The translations under genes and the position numbers were made by a program. Under the pieces are notes generated by a model. It saw only the letters and a program-made list of their open reading frames with translations. It made no database searches and was not told the origin of the DNA. A DNA stretch of 64,000 bases from positions 186,001 through 250,000 of the forward strand of contig NZ_CP019323.1 of NCBI RefSeq assembly GCF_001971585.1. The letters are read 5' to 3'. This document shows, one piece after another, positions 39,155 to 47,443 of the stretch. The stretch comes from Companilactobacillus allii. GTDB lineage: Bacteria > Bacillota > Bacilli > Lactobacillales > Lactobacillaceae. Positions within the stretch are counted from its first letter, which is position 1. The number at the start of each line of letters is the position of its first letter.

Positions 39155-40180
39155 CTATTTTAAATTATCGAAATAATTGACACCAATGGCGCTTCTAACC
39201 TCTGATAGAGTCTGGTTTGCGACTTCATTTGCACGATCACTACCATCCTTTAATATCTGGTAGACACTTGGTATATCTTTCTCATATTCAGCACGACGTT
39301 CACGCATTGGTTTAAGTACTTCTTGTAAAACATCATTTAAGTAACGTTTTACTTTGACATCCCCTAAGCCTCCTGCTTGATATTGTTCCTTCAATTGTTC
39401 TACCATTTTCTTATCTTCAGCGAAAGCATCAAGATAAGTGAAGACAGTGTTACCTTCAATTTTACCTGGATCTTCAACATGTATATGATCAGGATCTGTG
39501 TACATTGACATAACCTTTTTAGTAACAACATCCTCTGGATCAGATAGATAGATACAATTACCTAAAGACTTACTCATCTTGGCATTGCCATCAATTCCGG
39601 GAAGTCTACCTTGTCCCTTAGGTGGGAATATACCCTTTGGTTCAACTAATGTATTAGTATTATATGTATTATTAAATGTACGAACGATTTCACGTGTTTG
39701 TTCAAGCATTGGTTCTTGATCATCACCAACTGGGACAGTATCTGCTTTGAATGCTGTTATATCTGCAGCCTGACTAACTGGATATGTTAAAAATCCAGCG
39801 GGTATACTTTGGCCGAATCCTTTTTGTTTTATTTCTGATTTAACTGTTGGGTTTCTTTCTAGTCTGGAAACATTGACCAAATCAAGATAATACATTGTTA
39901 ATTCATTCAAGGCTGGGATCTGTGATTGAATCAAAATGTTTGATTTGGCTGGATCAATTCCAACTGATAAGTAATCCAATGCTACTTGAATCAAACTGTT
40001 GCGGATCTTTTCAGGATTCCTAGCGTTATCTGTTAATGCCTGCATATCTGCAATCATGATAAATAACTTATACTTACCTTCGTTTTGTAACTTTACACGA
40101 TTATGTAATGAACCTAGGTAATGTCCAATATGAAGTTTCCCAGTTGGACGATCACCTGATAAAATTGTATTTGTTGTCAT
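39155..40180 (-). CDS. trpS: Tryptophanyl-tRNA synthetase
   Basis: Class Ic synthetase, 341 aa. The HIGH-type motif is in RPTGKLHIGHYLGSL and the KMSKS motif in GNAKMSKSLGN; VGDDQEPMLE is also typical. A T-box leader with TGG triplets and a Trp-compatible discriminator-pairing base lies upstream, supporting the specificity. The next genes on the strand are marR-MFS-DUF4811. Confidence 0.96.
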   Translation of the reverse strand: MTTNTILSGDRPTGKLHIGHYLGSLHNRVKLQNEGKYKLFIMIADMQALTDNARNPEKIRNSLIQVALDYLSVGIDPAKSNILIQSQIPALNELTMYYLDLVNVSRLERNPTVKSEIKQKGFGQSIPAGFLTYPVSQAADITAFKADTVPVGDDQEPMLEQTREIVRTFNNTYNTNTLVEPKGIFPPKGQGRLPGIDGNAKMSKSLGNCIYLSDPEDVVTKKVMSMYTDPDHIHVEDPGKIEGNTVFTYLDAFAEDKKMVEQLKEQYQAGGLGDVKVKRYLNDVLQEVLKPMRERRAEYEKDIPSVYQILKDGSDRANEVANQTLSEVRSAIGVNYFDNLK

Positions 40181-40213
40181 AATATTTCCTCCATTTTTTT
40201 ATTATTAAAACAT

Positions 40214-40441
40214 AAAAAAAGCGCCTAAAGATATAAATATATCAATAGGACGCTTTCACGTGGTGCCACCTGTTTTGTAGAATTTTCTACCACTCATTAG
40301 TTATAAGGTAACAATCCATGTCCATTTTCCAATTCAAGGTCGATGACTTTTTCAGCTTAAGAGTCATTCTCTGATACAACTTACTTGAATTAGTACTCAA
40401 AAATGCTTATGATTTAATGTACTTTAATTGTTATAAGCATA
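40214..40441 (-). promoter_or_regulatory. T-box riboswitch (tryptophan) of trpS
   Basis: Minus-strand leader containing the T-box AGGTGGCACCACG (40271-40259) and a terminator AAAGCGTCC...GGCGCTTT plus T7 (40256-40214). The bulge base after UGG is C, which pairs with a G73 discriminator as in tRNA-Trp. TGG triplets occur in the descending side of the upstream stem. The promoter is -35 TTGACA (40464-40459), 17 bp, -10 TATGCT (40441-40436). Confidence 0.88.
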
Positions 40442-40464
40442 ATTAAAAACAACCAAATTGTCAA
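40436..40464 (-). promoter_or_regulatory. trpS promoter
   Basis: TTGACA, 17-bp spacer, TATGCT on the minus strand, directly before the T-box leader. Confidence 0.75.
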
Positions 40465-40477
40465 CGAGAGGTAATTT

Positions 40478-42742
40478 ATGACCATTAACGAAACTAAAGA
40501 AGAAGAGCAAACAAGAGTTAGTAAAATTGCACAAAAGATCGATAACAAAATTGCACAAACTACTGAGAATCTTGAAAAGGCTCACACTGAAACACATAAT
40601 ATCTACCGTAATTACGGTGAAAATATCAAGGTCAATACTTTTGAAGTAGATGACAAAATGGAAACTAACGCTTCTGTTCAGCAACAAAAGCAATTGGTTA
40701 CTTTGGCGGTCGAAAACGAAAATATCCTTGAATCTAATAAACAACAACTGGAAAACCTCCAAGGTTCTCCATATTTTGGACGTATCGATGTTGTTGAAGA
40801 TAATGAAGAGGATACACTTTATATAGGAACTTCTACTTTGCAAGATGATGATGGGGAGTTTCTAATATACGACTGGCGTGCTCCAATTTCCGGTATTTAC
40901 TATAATGGTATCCTTGGTAAAGTCAGCTACTCTACTCCAAATGGCAAAGCCGAAGTTGACTTGAAGAAAAAGCGTCAATTCCAAATTATTAATAACAAAA
41001 TAAGAACTATGTTTGATACCAACGAAACCGTCGGTGACGAAATCCTTCAATCTGTCTTGAGTGAATACAGTGATGAATATATGAAGAACATTGTCGCTAC
41101 CATTCAACATGAACAAAATACTATTATTCGTGACACACACTCAGACGTCTTATTAGTTCAAGGTGTCGCTGGAAGTGGTAAAACATCTGCAATCTTGCAA
41201 CGTGTTGCCTACTTGCTTTATCACAGCCGTTCGACTTTGGATGCGGACAAGATCGTCCTTTTCTCCCCCAATAGACTCTTTAGTAACTACATATCAGAGG
41301 TACTACCAAGTCTTGGTGAAAGAAATATGCGTCAAGTAACACTTAATGAGTTCATATCATTTCGATTGACAGGTATCCAAGTTGAAACTTTGTTTGATCG
41401 CTATGAAAAAGATGAACGTAACCTTCCACAAACAACGATAGACATTCGCCTGTTTAAGGAAAGTGCTGACTTCTTAACGACACTGGAACAAACTGAAAAG
41501 GAAAATAAGGAACATACATTATATTTTGAGGATATTATCTTTGAAGGTAAGCCATTCTTTACTAAAGAAGAAATCTCAGAGATCTATAACAGACAAAATA
41601 CAGCTTTCAGTATTCCTGATAGATTCCTCAAAACTAAGAATATTCTGATCAAGCAACTAAAGCGTCGTATTCACAACGATCGTGACGAAGATTGGGTCCA
41701 AGCTGAAATTGACAATCTTAATGATGAGGACTTCCAACAAATCATTACTGACAATAATATTGAGGAATCGACCAACCAACGTTCTATCATTGCCGAAGAA
41801 TTCTTAAAGGAACGCTATGCTCCTATTTACAACGCTTTGATCAATAATTACTTCTTCGATCCTTATAAGGAATACGTCTTCTTACTTACTAATATGAACC
41901 AAGACATTGTTTCTAACAAAGTTTGGCAAACAATGATCGAATCAATTGATCAAAATGTCGAAGCTCACAAACTCGGACTCAGCGATGCTATTGCGATCCT
42001 TTATCTACGTGACTTCATCACTGACAGCGGCACAAATCACAATATTCAGCATATCTTTATTGATGAAATCCAAGATTATACTATGGCTCAATTAAAATAT
42101 ATTTCACACTCTTTCCCAAATGCTAAAATGACACTACTCGGCGACCGTGCACAGGATGTTTTGACTAGTTCATATCGCAATAAGGACGTTATCGACGCTA
42201 TTTGTGAATTGTATCAAGGCAAAAAAGTAACGACTATTAATCTGAACCAGAGTTATCGCTCAACTGCCGAAATAACTGACTTTGCCAAGTCACTTCTACC
42301 AAACGCTAAAGAAGTTAAGTCGTTCTCTAGAAAAGGTGAGATTCCTTCTATTAAAGTTTTTGATGATGAAACTGATTATTATATGGGATTGAAACAAACA
42401 GCACGTGAATTAACTGATAAATATGAAACCGTTGCTATATTGACTAGAAATCAAGCTCAAGCTGAACAAGTCTACACACATTTTGGTGACGAATCTTTAG
42501 TTACCCTAGTAGATGCAGACTTCCGTTCAGTTCCTAAGGGAATATTAGTTATGCCGATCTATTTAGCAAAGGGACTAGAGTTTGACGCTGTTATTGGTCA
42601 CGATATTTCAGCCGCAAATTACCCAGATTCCAGAAGTCGTGACACACTTTACACAATCTGTACTCGTGCCATGCACAATCTGACTTTGTGTGTTGAAAAA
42701 GTTCCTTCTCCTCTTTTAGAACATACAAAAATAACTAATTAA
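40478..42742 (+). CDS. helD: HelD-like RNA polymerase-recycling ATPase (UvrD/Rep helicase fold)
   Basis: A 754-aa SF1-type motor. The N-terminal 100 residues are a long charged coiled coil (KIAQKIDNKIAQTTENLEKA), typical of HelD, followed by DWRAPISGIYY. Walker A VQGVAGSGKTSA is at about 228-238, IFIDEIQDYT is motif II, and NLNQSYRST and the final TRAMHNLTL complete the helicase motifs. In Bacillus HelD inserts into RNA polymerase and clears stalled complexes. GAGAGG precedes the ATG. Convergent overlap of 4 bp with the next gene. Confidence 0.85.
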   Translation: MTINETKEEEQTRVSKIAQKIDNKIAQTTENLEKAHTETHNIYRNYGENIKVNTFEVDDKMETNASVQQQKQLVTLAVENENILESNKQQLENLQGSPYFGRIDVVEDNEEDTLYIGTSTLQDDDGEFLIYDWRAPISGIYYNGILGKVSYSTPNGKAEVDLKKKRQFQIINNKIRTMFDTNETVGDEILQSVLSEYSDEYMKNIVATIQHEQNTIIRDTHSDVLLVQGVAGSGKTSAILQRVAYLLYHSRSTLDADKIVLFSPNRLFSNYISEVLPSLGERNMRQVTLNEFISFRLTGIQVETLFDRYEKDERNLPQTTIDIRLFKESADFLTTLEQTEKENKEHTLYFEDIIFEGKPFFTKEEISEIYNRQNTAFSIPDRFLKTKNILIKQLKRRIHNDRDEDWVQAEIDNLNDEDFQQIITDNNIEESTNQRSIIAEEFLKERYAPIYNALINNYFFDPYKEYVFLLTNMNQDIVSNKVWQTMIESIDQNVEAHKLGLSDAIAILYLRDFITDSGTNHNIQHIFIDEIQDYTMAQLKYISHSFPNAKMTLLGDRAQDVLTSSYRNKDVIDAICELYQGKKVTTINLNQSYRSTAEITDFAKSLLPNAKEVKSFSRKGEIPSIKVFDDETDYYMGLKQTARELTDKYETVAILTRNQAQAEQVYTHFGDESLVTLVDADFRSVPKGILVMPIYLAKGLEFDAVIGHDISAANYPDSRSRDTLYTICTRAMHNLTLCVEKVPSPLLEHTKITN

Positions 42743-43041
42743 GAAACCTCTTGGGCAATCAAATACCCTTCATACAACAGTAAAGTCGCTAATGACACAC
42801 AAGTTATCAATCCGAATATCATCTGCAGGTGACTTCGGTATTTGTATCCTAGAAAAATCAAAATTGCTCCTATAATAAAAGTTAATGTCAATGGCATCAC
42901 TATATTTTTGACAAATAGTGCATCTAACATGACTAGAAACAAAAAAACTAGCATGGACCGATTCCTTGCTAACTTTACAATCAAAACTATTTCGAATATT
43001 TGGAAGATGAATATAGCTATTGAAGCATTTGATAATCCCAT
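42739..43041 (-). CDS. Small integral membrane protein, 100 aa, unknown function
   Basis: Three to four hydrophobic helices separated by short charged loops (KLARNRS, KYRSHLQ); no catalytic motif or known family recognised. AAGGCGG lies ahead of the ATG. The 3' end overlaps convergent helD by 4 bp. A terminator-like palindrome lies upstream, so it has its own promoter, not identified. Confidence 0.6.
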   Translation of the reverse strand: MGLSNASIAIFIFQIFEIVLIVKLARNRSMLVFLFLVMLDALFVKNIVMPLTLTFIIGAILIFLGYKYRSHLQMIFGLITCVSLATLLLYEGYLIAQEVS

Positions 43042-43167
43042 AATTATTGCCGCCTTTTACAGAAATATTAATCCGTCTATGTAAATTTTTGATTAATTTA
43101 ATGTAAAAAAGTAGTAAATAATAATAGAATTATTATTATTTTCTCAGTGTAGCTATTACCGTATAAA

Positions 43168-43248
43168 AAATACAAATAATATAAAAGGTGGGTATCATTC
43201 ACTAACGTGAATGGCACCCACCTTTTATATTTCTGTATTTGTATTGAT
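43168..43248. terminator. Long terminator-like palindrome
   Basis: Nested arms AATACAAATA...TATTTGTATT around AAAAGGTGGGT/ACCCACCTTTT and CATTCAC/GTGAATG, immediately after the stop codon of the minus-strand gene at 43253. Confidence 0.8.
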
Positions 43249-43252
43249 CTAT

Positions 43253-43918
43253 TTAAATCAATATTGTACCAACAATGGCACTTATCAAACCTACCAACAT
43301 GGCCATCTTTTCATCTTGAGTATAAAGATAAGTTAGTGCATAACACCAACCCAAAGCCATCATCATGAAGAACTGTAATAATGAACCTGGCAAACTAATT
43401 AATCCACCAATAACACCACTTAGGACAATTCCAATGACTGCATTTCCAGCTGTACTTTTTCTAAAGAAGTAATTGAAGAAGAATCCTGTTTGAACTAGCT
43501 GTTGTTGTATAGCAATAATGAATATATTAGCAATCATATTAAAGATGAATACTTTCTGATCTGAACTAGCTACATCGTCATTTTGAAATGATGGTAACTT
43601 CCCAGTTACCTGTAAATAACTGACCATAAGTCTCAAAGCACAAACCAAAATAATCATCAGTGTAACCAGGCCAATATTAGAAATCAAAGAACTCATAAAA
43701 CCCGTTGGGTTATCTGAAAAAGAACGCCTTTCACGTAAATAACGTCTAGTCATCAAGAATGTAAACACAATTCCAACTGCAAAGAAAATAATCATCAAAA
43801 TTATATTTAAACCTTTATCTGTTGCAGTAATATTTTTTAAACTTAGTGTGATCACGGAAAAAATGATCCAAATTAAGTATCTGACCAAGTCTATTCTAGG
43901 AGATTCTCCTACTCGCAT
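43253..43918 (-). CDS. CPBP/Abi-like membrane protein with degenerate active-site motif
   Basis: A 221-aa protein with about six TM helices. The segment IIAIQQQLVQTGFFFN (residues 134-149), followed by GIVLSGVIGGLISLP and ALGWCYALTYLYT, follows the layout of CPBP intramembrane proteases (EExxxR, then F-x-H). The glutamates are Gln139-Gln140, the Arg is Thr144 and the later His is missing. It is therefore probably catalytically inactive, or a distant relative. Role unknown; bacteriocin immunity is a common role in the family. Confidence 0.45.
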   Translation of the reverse strand: MRVGESPRIDLVRYLIWIIFSVITLSLKNITATDKGLNIILMIIFFAVGIVFTFLMTRRYLRERRSFSDNPTGFMSSLISNIGLVTLMIILVCALRLMVSYLQVTGKLPSFQNDDVASSDQKVFIFNMIANIFIIAIQQQLVQTGFFFNYFFRKSTAGNAVIGIVLSGVIGGLISLPGSLLQFFMMMALGWCYALTYLYTQDEKMAMLVGLISAIVGTILI

Positions 43919-44027
43919 ATTTAATATCTTCCAATCAATAATTTTACTTTGTTATTATATCATATACGAATACTTCATTTTTTCTTCCATTTAACTTATT
44001 ATTAAATAAGTATTCGGAGGGAATTTT

Positions 44028-45095
44028 ATGAAAAAAAATAATCGCATCTTTTTTCTAGACTTTATTCGTGTTATTGCAATATTTCTAGTTATCTTCATCC
44101 ATGTATCAGCTATTGACACTACTTTAAATATTGGATCTGGTCAATGGCAAATCACCAAAATACTGAATTACTTTGCACACATCAGTGTTCCTATGTTCTT
44201 CATGATATCTGGGGCATTGCTATTAAACAGTAAAAAGACCAAATCAATTAGTTACACTTGGAAACAAAGAATTCCACGTGTTGTGATTCCATTTATACTT
44301 TGGTCAATAATATCACCCATTGTCGTTGGAATCTATGCTCATTCATTGTCCGCAACAAATGTCTTATCTTCAATTAAGTTAATGCTCTATCAACCAACAT
44401 CCCCAACACTCTGGTTCATGTATCCACTTATTGGAGTTTATATTCTATCACCAATTATTAGAGAATTCGTTGAAAATGCCAGCAAGAAGATGCTTTTATA
44501 TACAATGTTGATCTGGTTAATAACCAATTCATTGCTGCCATCAATCGCTGTTATGTTCCCTAAGTCAAATGCTTTTACCATTTATCCAGTTGCCAATTTC
44601 TTTTTAGTTGGTGGATTTGTTGGATACTTCATCCTCGGTTACTTAATGACCCAGATCAATGTTAATAAATACAGTAATATCAGCCTTATAATCGCGATGT
44701 TAATCTTTGGATTATCAGGTAATTTTATTTCTGAACTAGTGCCAAAGATATTTGATGCCTTTAATGGTTATTATGTAACATCAATATTCATCCCGCTTAT
44801 GTCAATTCCAGCGTATATCCTATTGCAAAAGTGGGGACAAAATATCAAGTCTGAAAAAGTTATCAGCGTCTTTGAATTTCTAGCCCCATTAGTCTTTGGG
44901 ATTTATTTGATTCATAATCTGTTGATTTTATACTTAGAACCTTGGTTCATGTCAATTCTGCCATTTGGAGGGATTCTTTCAACATTTATTCGCTACATTG
45001 CTGTAGCATCACTCTCCACACTGATAATTTGGATTATCAGCTTGATCCCAGGATTGAATTATTTATTAACCGGAACACACAAAAAAAGATTGTGA
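44028..45095 (+). CDS. Acyltransferase 3 family membrane protein (OatA/WecH-like)
   Basis: A 355-aa integral membrane acyltransferase with ~10 TM helices. It begins RIFFLDFIRVIAIFLVIFIH (family RxxxLDxxR...H motif, H in TM1) and has FAHISVPMFFMISGALLL, all typical of acyltransferase 3. It transfers acetyl groups to extracytoplasmic sugars or polymers; the acceptor is unknown. GGAGGG lies 6 nt before the ATG. Single gene ending in a palindromic element. Confidence 0.85.
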   Translation: MKKNNRIFFLDFIRVIAIFLVIFIHVSAIDTTLNIGSGQWQITKILNYFAHISVPMFFMISGALLLNSKKTKSISYTWKQRIPRVVIPFILWSIISPIVVGIYAHSLSATNVLSSIKLMLYQPTSPTLWFMYPLIGVYILSPIIREFVENASKKMLLYTMLIWLITNSLLPSIAVMFPKSNAFTIYPVANFFLVGGFVGYFILGYLMTQINVNKYSNISLIIAMLIFGLSGNFISELVPKIFDAFNGYYVTSIFIPLMSIPAYILLQKWGQNIKSEKVISVFEFLAPLVFGIYLIHNLLILYLEPWFMSILPFGGILSTFIRYIAVASLSTLIIWIISLIPGLNYLLTGTHKKRL

Positions 45096-45131
45096 CATAA
45101 CTCTTTTTCTACTCAAGCTTGCAGTGAAAAC

Positions 45132-45241
45132 GTGTGCCAAAACACAATTTTCTCCGTCTAATAAAAAGAAGCCGACATTTACTTACGTAAATATCGGTTT
45201 TTTTTGCATTATACTCGAAAAATGAACGTGTTCCGTCACAC
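45132..45241. repeat. Long palindromic intergenic element, family 1, copy C
   Basis: Left end GTGTGCCAAAACAC, right end decayed to GTGTTCCGTCACAC; centre GCCGACATTTAC/GTAAATATCGG. Between the convergent acyltransferase and sortase-substrate genes; it supplies the last codons and stop of the latter. The left flank (TTTTTCTACTCA...) is also shared with copy B. Confidence 0.8.
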
Positions 45242-47347
45242 TCTACGTTTCTTCTTATATCCGAATAGACCTAAAAATGACATCAAGGCTAATCCTAGAA
45301 TGCTTAATAATCCACCATTTGACTCGTTTGTCTGTGGAAATGTTTCTTTTCCATCCACACTACTTGCAGAATCATTTGTTGTATTAATTGTTGTGGAGTC
45401 ATTATTTACTTTTTCATCAGCTTTGTTCTCTTCTGATACATCAAGCAAATCATCGCTAGAATCTTCTTTTGATGTGTCATCAATCTGTTCGTCATCTGTA
45501 TTATCAGATTCATCTGGTAATTCACCGGGTATTGTCACAGGTTTTTCAGGGTCTACATCGTTGTCTTCTTCCGTATTGTCTGATCCATCTGGCAATTCAC
45601 CCGGTATTGTTACTGGCTTTTCAGGGTCTACATTGTTGTCCTCTTCACCTGAATCACCAGGTTCATCTGTATCTCCGGGTTCGTCGGTGTCACCAGGTTC
45701 ATCCGTGTCACCAGGTTCGTCTGTGTCGCCTGGTTCATCCGTGTCACCAGGCTCATCTGTATCTCCGGGTTCATCTGTGTCGCCAGGATCTGGAATCTCT
45801 TCTTCCCAATCATCCTCATCCCCGGGATCTTCTTCGTCAGTTGACCCTGGAATTTCAGCTGGTGCGGGAAGTGGTTGAATTCCATCAAAGGCAGTCTCTT
45901 CTTCAGTGTTATCTTGTAGATCCCATCTGTGAGTTTCACCCTTTATATTTACTTTGTCGGCAACAATATTACCGTCCAAGTTATGATTGACAGTTATCTC
46001 AGCCTTGGGAGCAAGAACGCTACCTTGGAAAGTATTGTTAAAGTTTATGTTTCCTGTGTATAAATTATCGGATGCATCACTATTATAGAAGTTCCACAAC
46101 AGATGATTGTCACCAAAATATTCAGTTTCTTTATTATTTCTCTCTGAGCCATCGCTATATATAATCTTTAGTTGAGAACCAACTTCGTATGGATCGACAC
46201 CGTGCGTATCGACGTTAATTATGACAGTATCACCTGTTTCAACATCAGAAAGTCCTCTGATTGTCAATGGTGTACCTTGTTGTAACACTTCTGGTGATAA
46301 GTAAATTACAATTTGATTATTATCATTGGCTACCATATTTTCCAAATCTATGACACGATTATTCCGATCAGGAAATTGGTCATTAGTAATCAATGCTACA
46401 TTATCGGAATCAACTATTTTACTTGGATCTAGTGTAGTAAGATTTGTGGATTTTTGGTATAAGTCATTGAATATTGAAGCAAAGTCGATATACTTTTCAG
46501 CTTTGTCTTGATACGTTTCATCAGCAGTTAAATGATCAATGTATACTTCTTTTCCATCTGGCAAAGAAAGTAGCGGTCTATTTGGATTGGATACATCAAC
46601 TTCCATACCATTACCAAAAACGACTTTATTAGTACGAGTACTACCACCTGACACAAATGAACTACCGGCAATATTCTCAATAGCCTGAATATATGAAACA
46701 TCGTAGTCGACTAATTCTTCCTTAATATTGGTTCCAAAATTTACCTGACCATCCAGTAATCCAGTGGCCACATTACCATTGGTATGTGTATTTAAATGAG
46801 CTTCATTCGCAAAAATATGAAAATATGCGGCATATCCTAACTCATTTAATTCTGGGTGCAAATTGAATCCAGTATTATTACTTTCACTATACTTCTTAAT
46901 ATCATTCGCAAAAGTACCACCATCTTTTACAACTGATTCAGCTTGTTGACTGGCAGTCGTATTAGCTACTGGCTGGTTTGCAACAGTTGAATTCTTTGTT
47001 ACTGGAGTTTGTGATACTTGTTGTTGATTTGTACTTTGGTTTTGATTATCTTGTTGTTCCTGATCTAAAACTTGATTAGAATCCTGATTGGAAGCTTGAC
47101 TTTGATTTTCATCAACAACACTTTGATCAGTTGATTGATCTGAATCAGAGTTGGAATCTGAATTAGAATTTGTATCTGAACTTGTATCTGTAGTCACACC
47201 ACTTTGTTCAACTTGACTATCTGGCGTAGATGGGTCTGTTAGTGTATCACTAGCAAAGGCATTATTTGAAATAATCATGAATGAAAGAACGGCAGCACTC
47301 GTCGCTACACACGACAAAGCCCATTTTTTTCCTTTTAAATTATTCAT
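45236..47347 (-). CDS. Cell-wall anchored surface protein with choice-of-anchor A domain
   Basis: A 703-aa secreted protein. The signal peptide (residues 1-32) ends near NAFA. A Ser/Thr/Asn/Gln-rich linker runs to ~145. A folded region (~145-480) resembles the choice-of-anchor A domain found in adhesins (YFHIFANEAHLNTHTNGNVATG ... FQGSVLAPKAEITVNHNLDGN). Then come acidic Pro-rich repeats, seven GDTDEP units and two PEKPVTIPGELPD units. The tail is FPQTNESNGG, a hydrophobic helix and KKKRRV. FPQTNE departs from LPxTG but fits the lactobacillus LPQTxE form with Phe for Leu. Likely sortase-anchored adhesin. Confidence 0.8.
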   Translation of the reverse strand: MNNLKGKKWALSCVATSAAVLSFMIISNNAFASDTLTDPSTPDSQVEQSGVTTDTSSDTNSNSDSNSDSDQSTDQSVVDENQSQASNQDSNQVLDQEQQDNQNQSTNQQQVSQTPVTKNSTVANQPVANTTASQQAESVVKDGGTFANDIKKYSESNNTGFNLHPELNELGYAAYFHIFANEAHLNTHTNGNVATGLLDGQVNFGTNIKEELVDYDVSYIQAIENIAGSSFVSGGSTRTNKVVFGNGMEVDVSNPNRPLLSLPDGKEVYIDHLTADETYQDKAEKYIDFASIFNDLYQKSTNLTTLDPSKIVDSDNVALITNDQFPDRNNRVIDLENMVANDNNQIVIYLSPEVLQQGTPLTIRGLSDVETGDTVIINVDTHGVDPYEVGSQLKIIYSDGSERNNKETEYFGDNHLLWNFYNSDASDNLYTGNINFNNTFQGSVLAPKAEITVNHNLDGNIVADKVNIKGETHRWDLQDNTEEETAFDGIQPLPAPAEIPGSTDEEDPGDEDDWEEEIPDPGDTDEPGDTDEPGDTDEPGDTDEPGDTDEPGDTDEPGDTDEPGDSGEEDNNVDPEKPVTIPGELPDGSDNTEEDNDVDPEKPVTIPGELPDESDNTDDEQIDDTSKEDSSDDLLDVSEENKADEKVNNDSTTINTTNDSASSVDGKETFPQTNESNGGLLSILGLALMSFLGLFGYKKKRRV
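45655..45790 (-). repeat. In-frame 18-bp tandem repeats (GDTDEP units)
   Basis: Seven units with nearly constant protein sequence but varied third codon positions, in the wall-spanning stalk of the surface protein. Copy number may vary between strains. Confidence 0.85.
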
Positions 47348-47443
47348 GTAAATTCCCCTCGAATCTATACATTTGCATACTTTTATAAATATATTGCTTA
47401 TAAAATTATTATCACGCTCATATTTTTATATGTCAATTTCATA

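Noticed and set aside
45655-45790. Regular short repeats that could suggest a CRISPR array
   Set aside because: They are contiguous 18-bp coding repeats without spacers, in frame with a surface protein.
45204-45878. 224-codon Ser/Pro/Gly repeat frame on the plus strand
   Set aside because: It is antisense to the GDTDEP repeats of the wall-anchored protein, and its start lies in a palindromic element.
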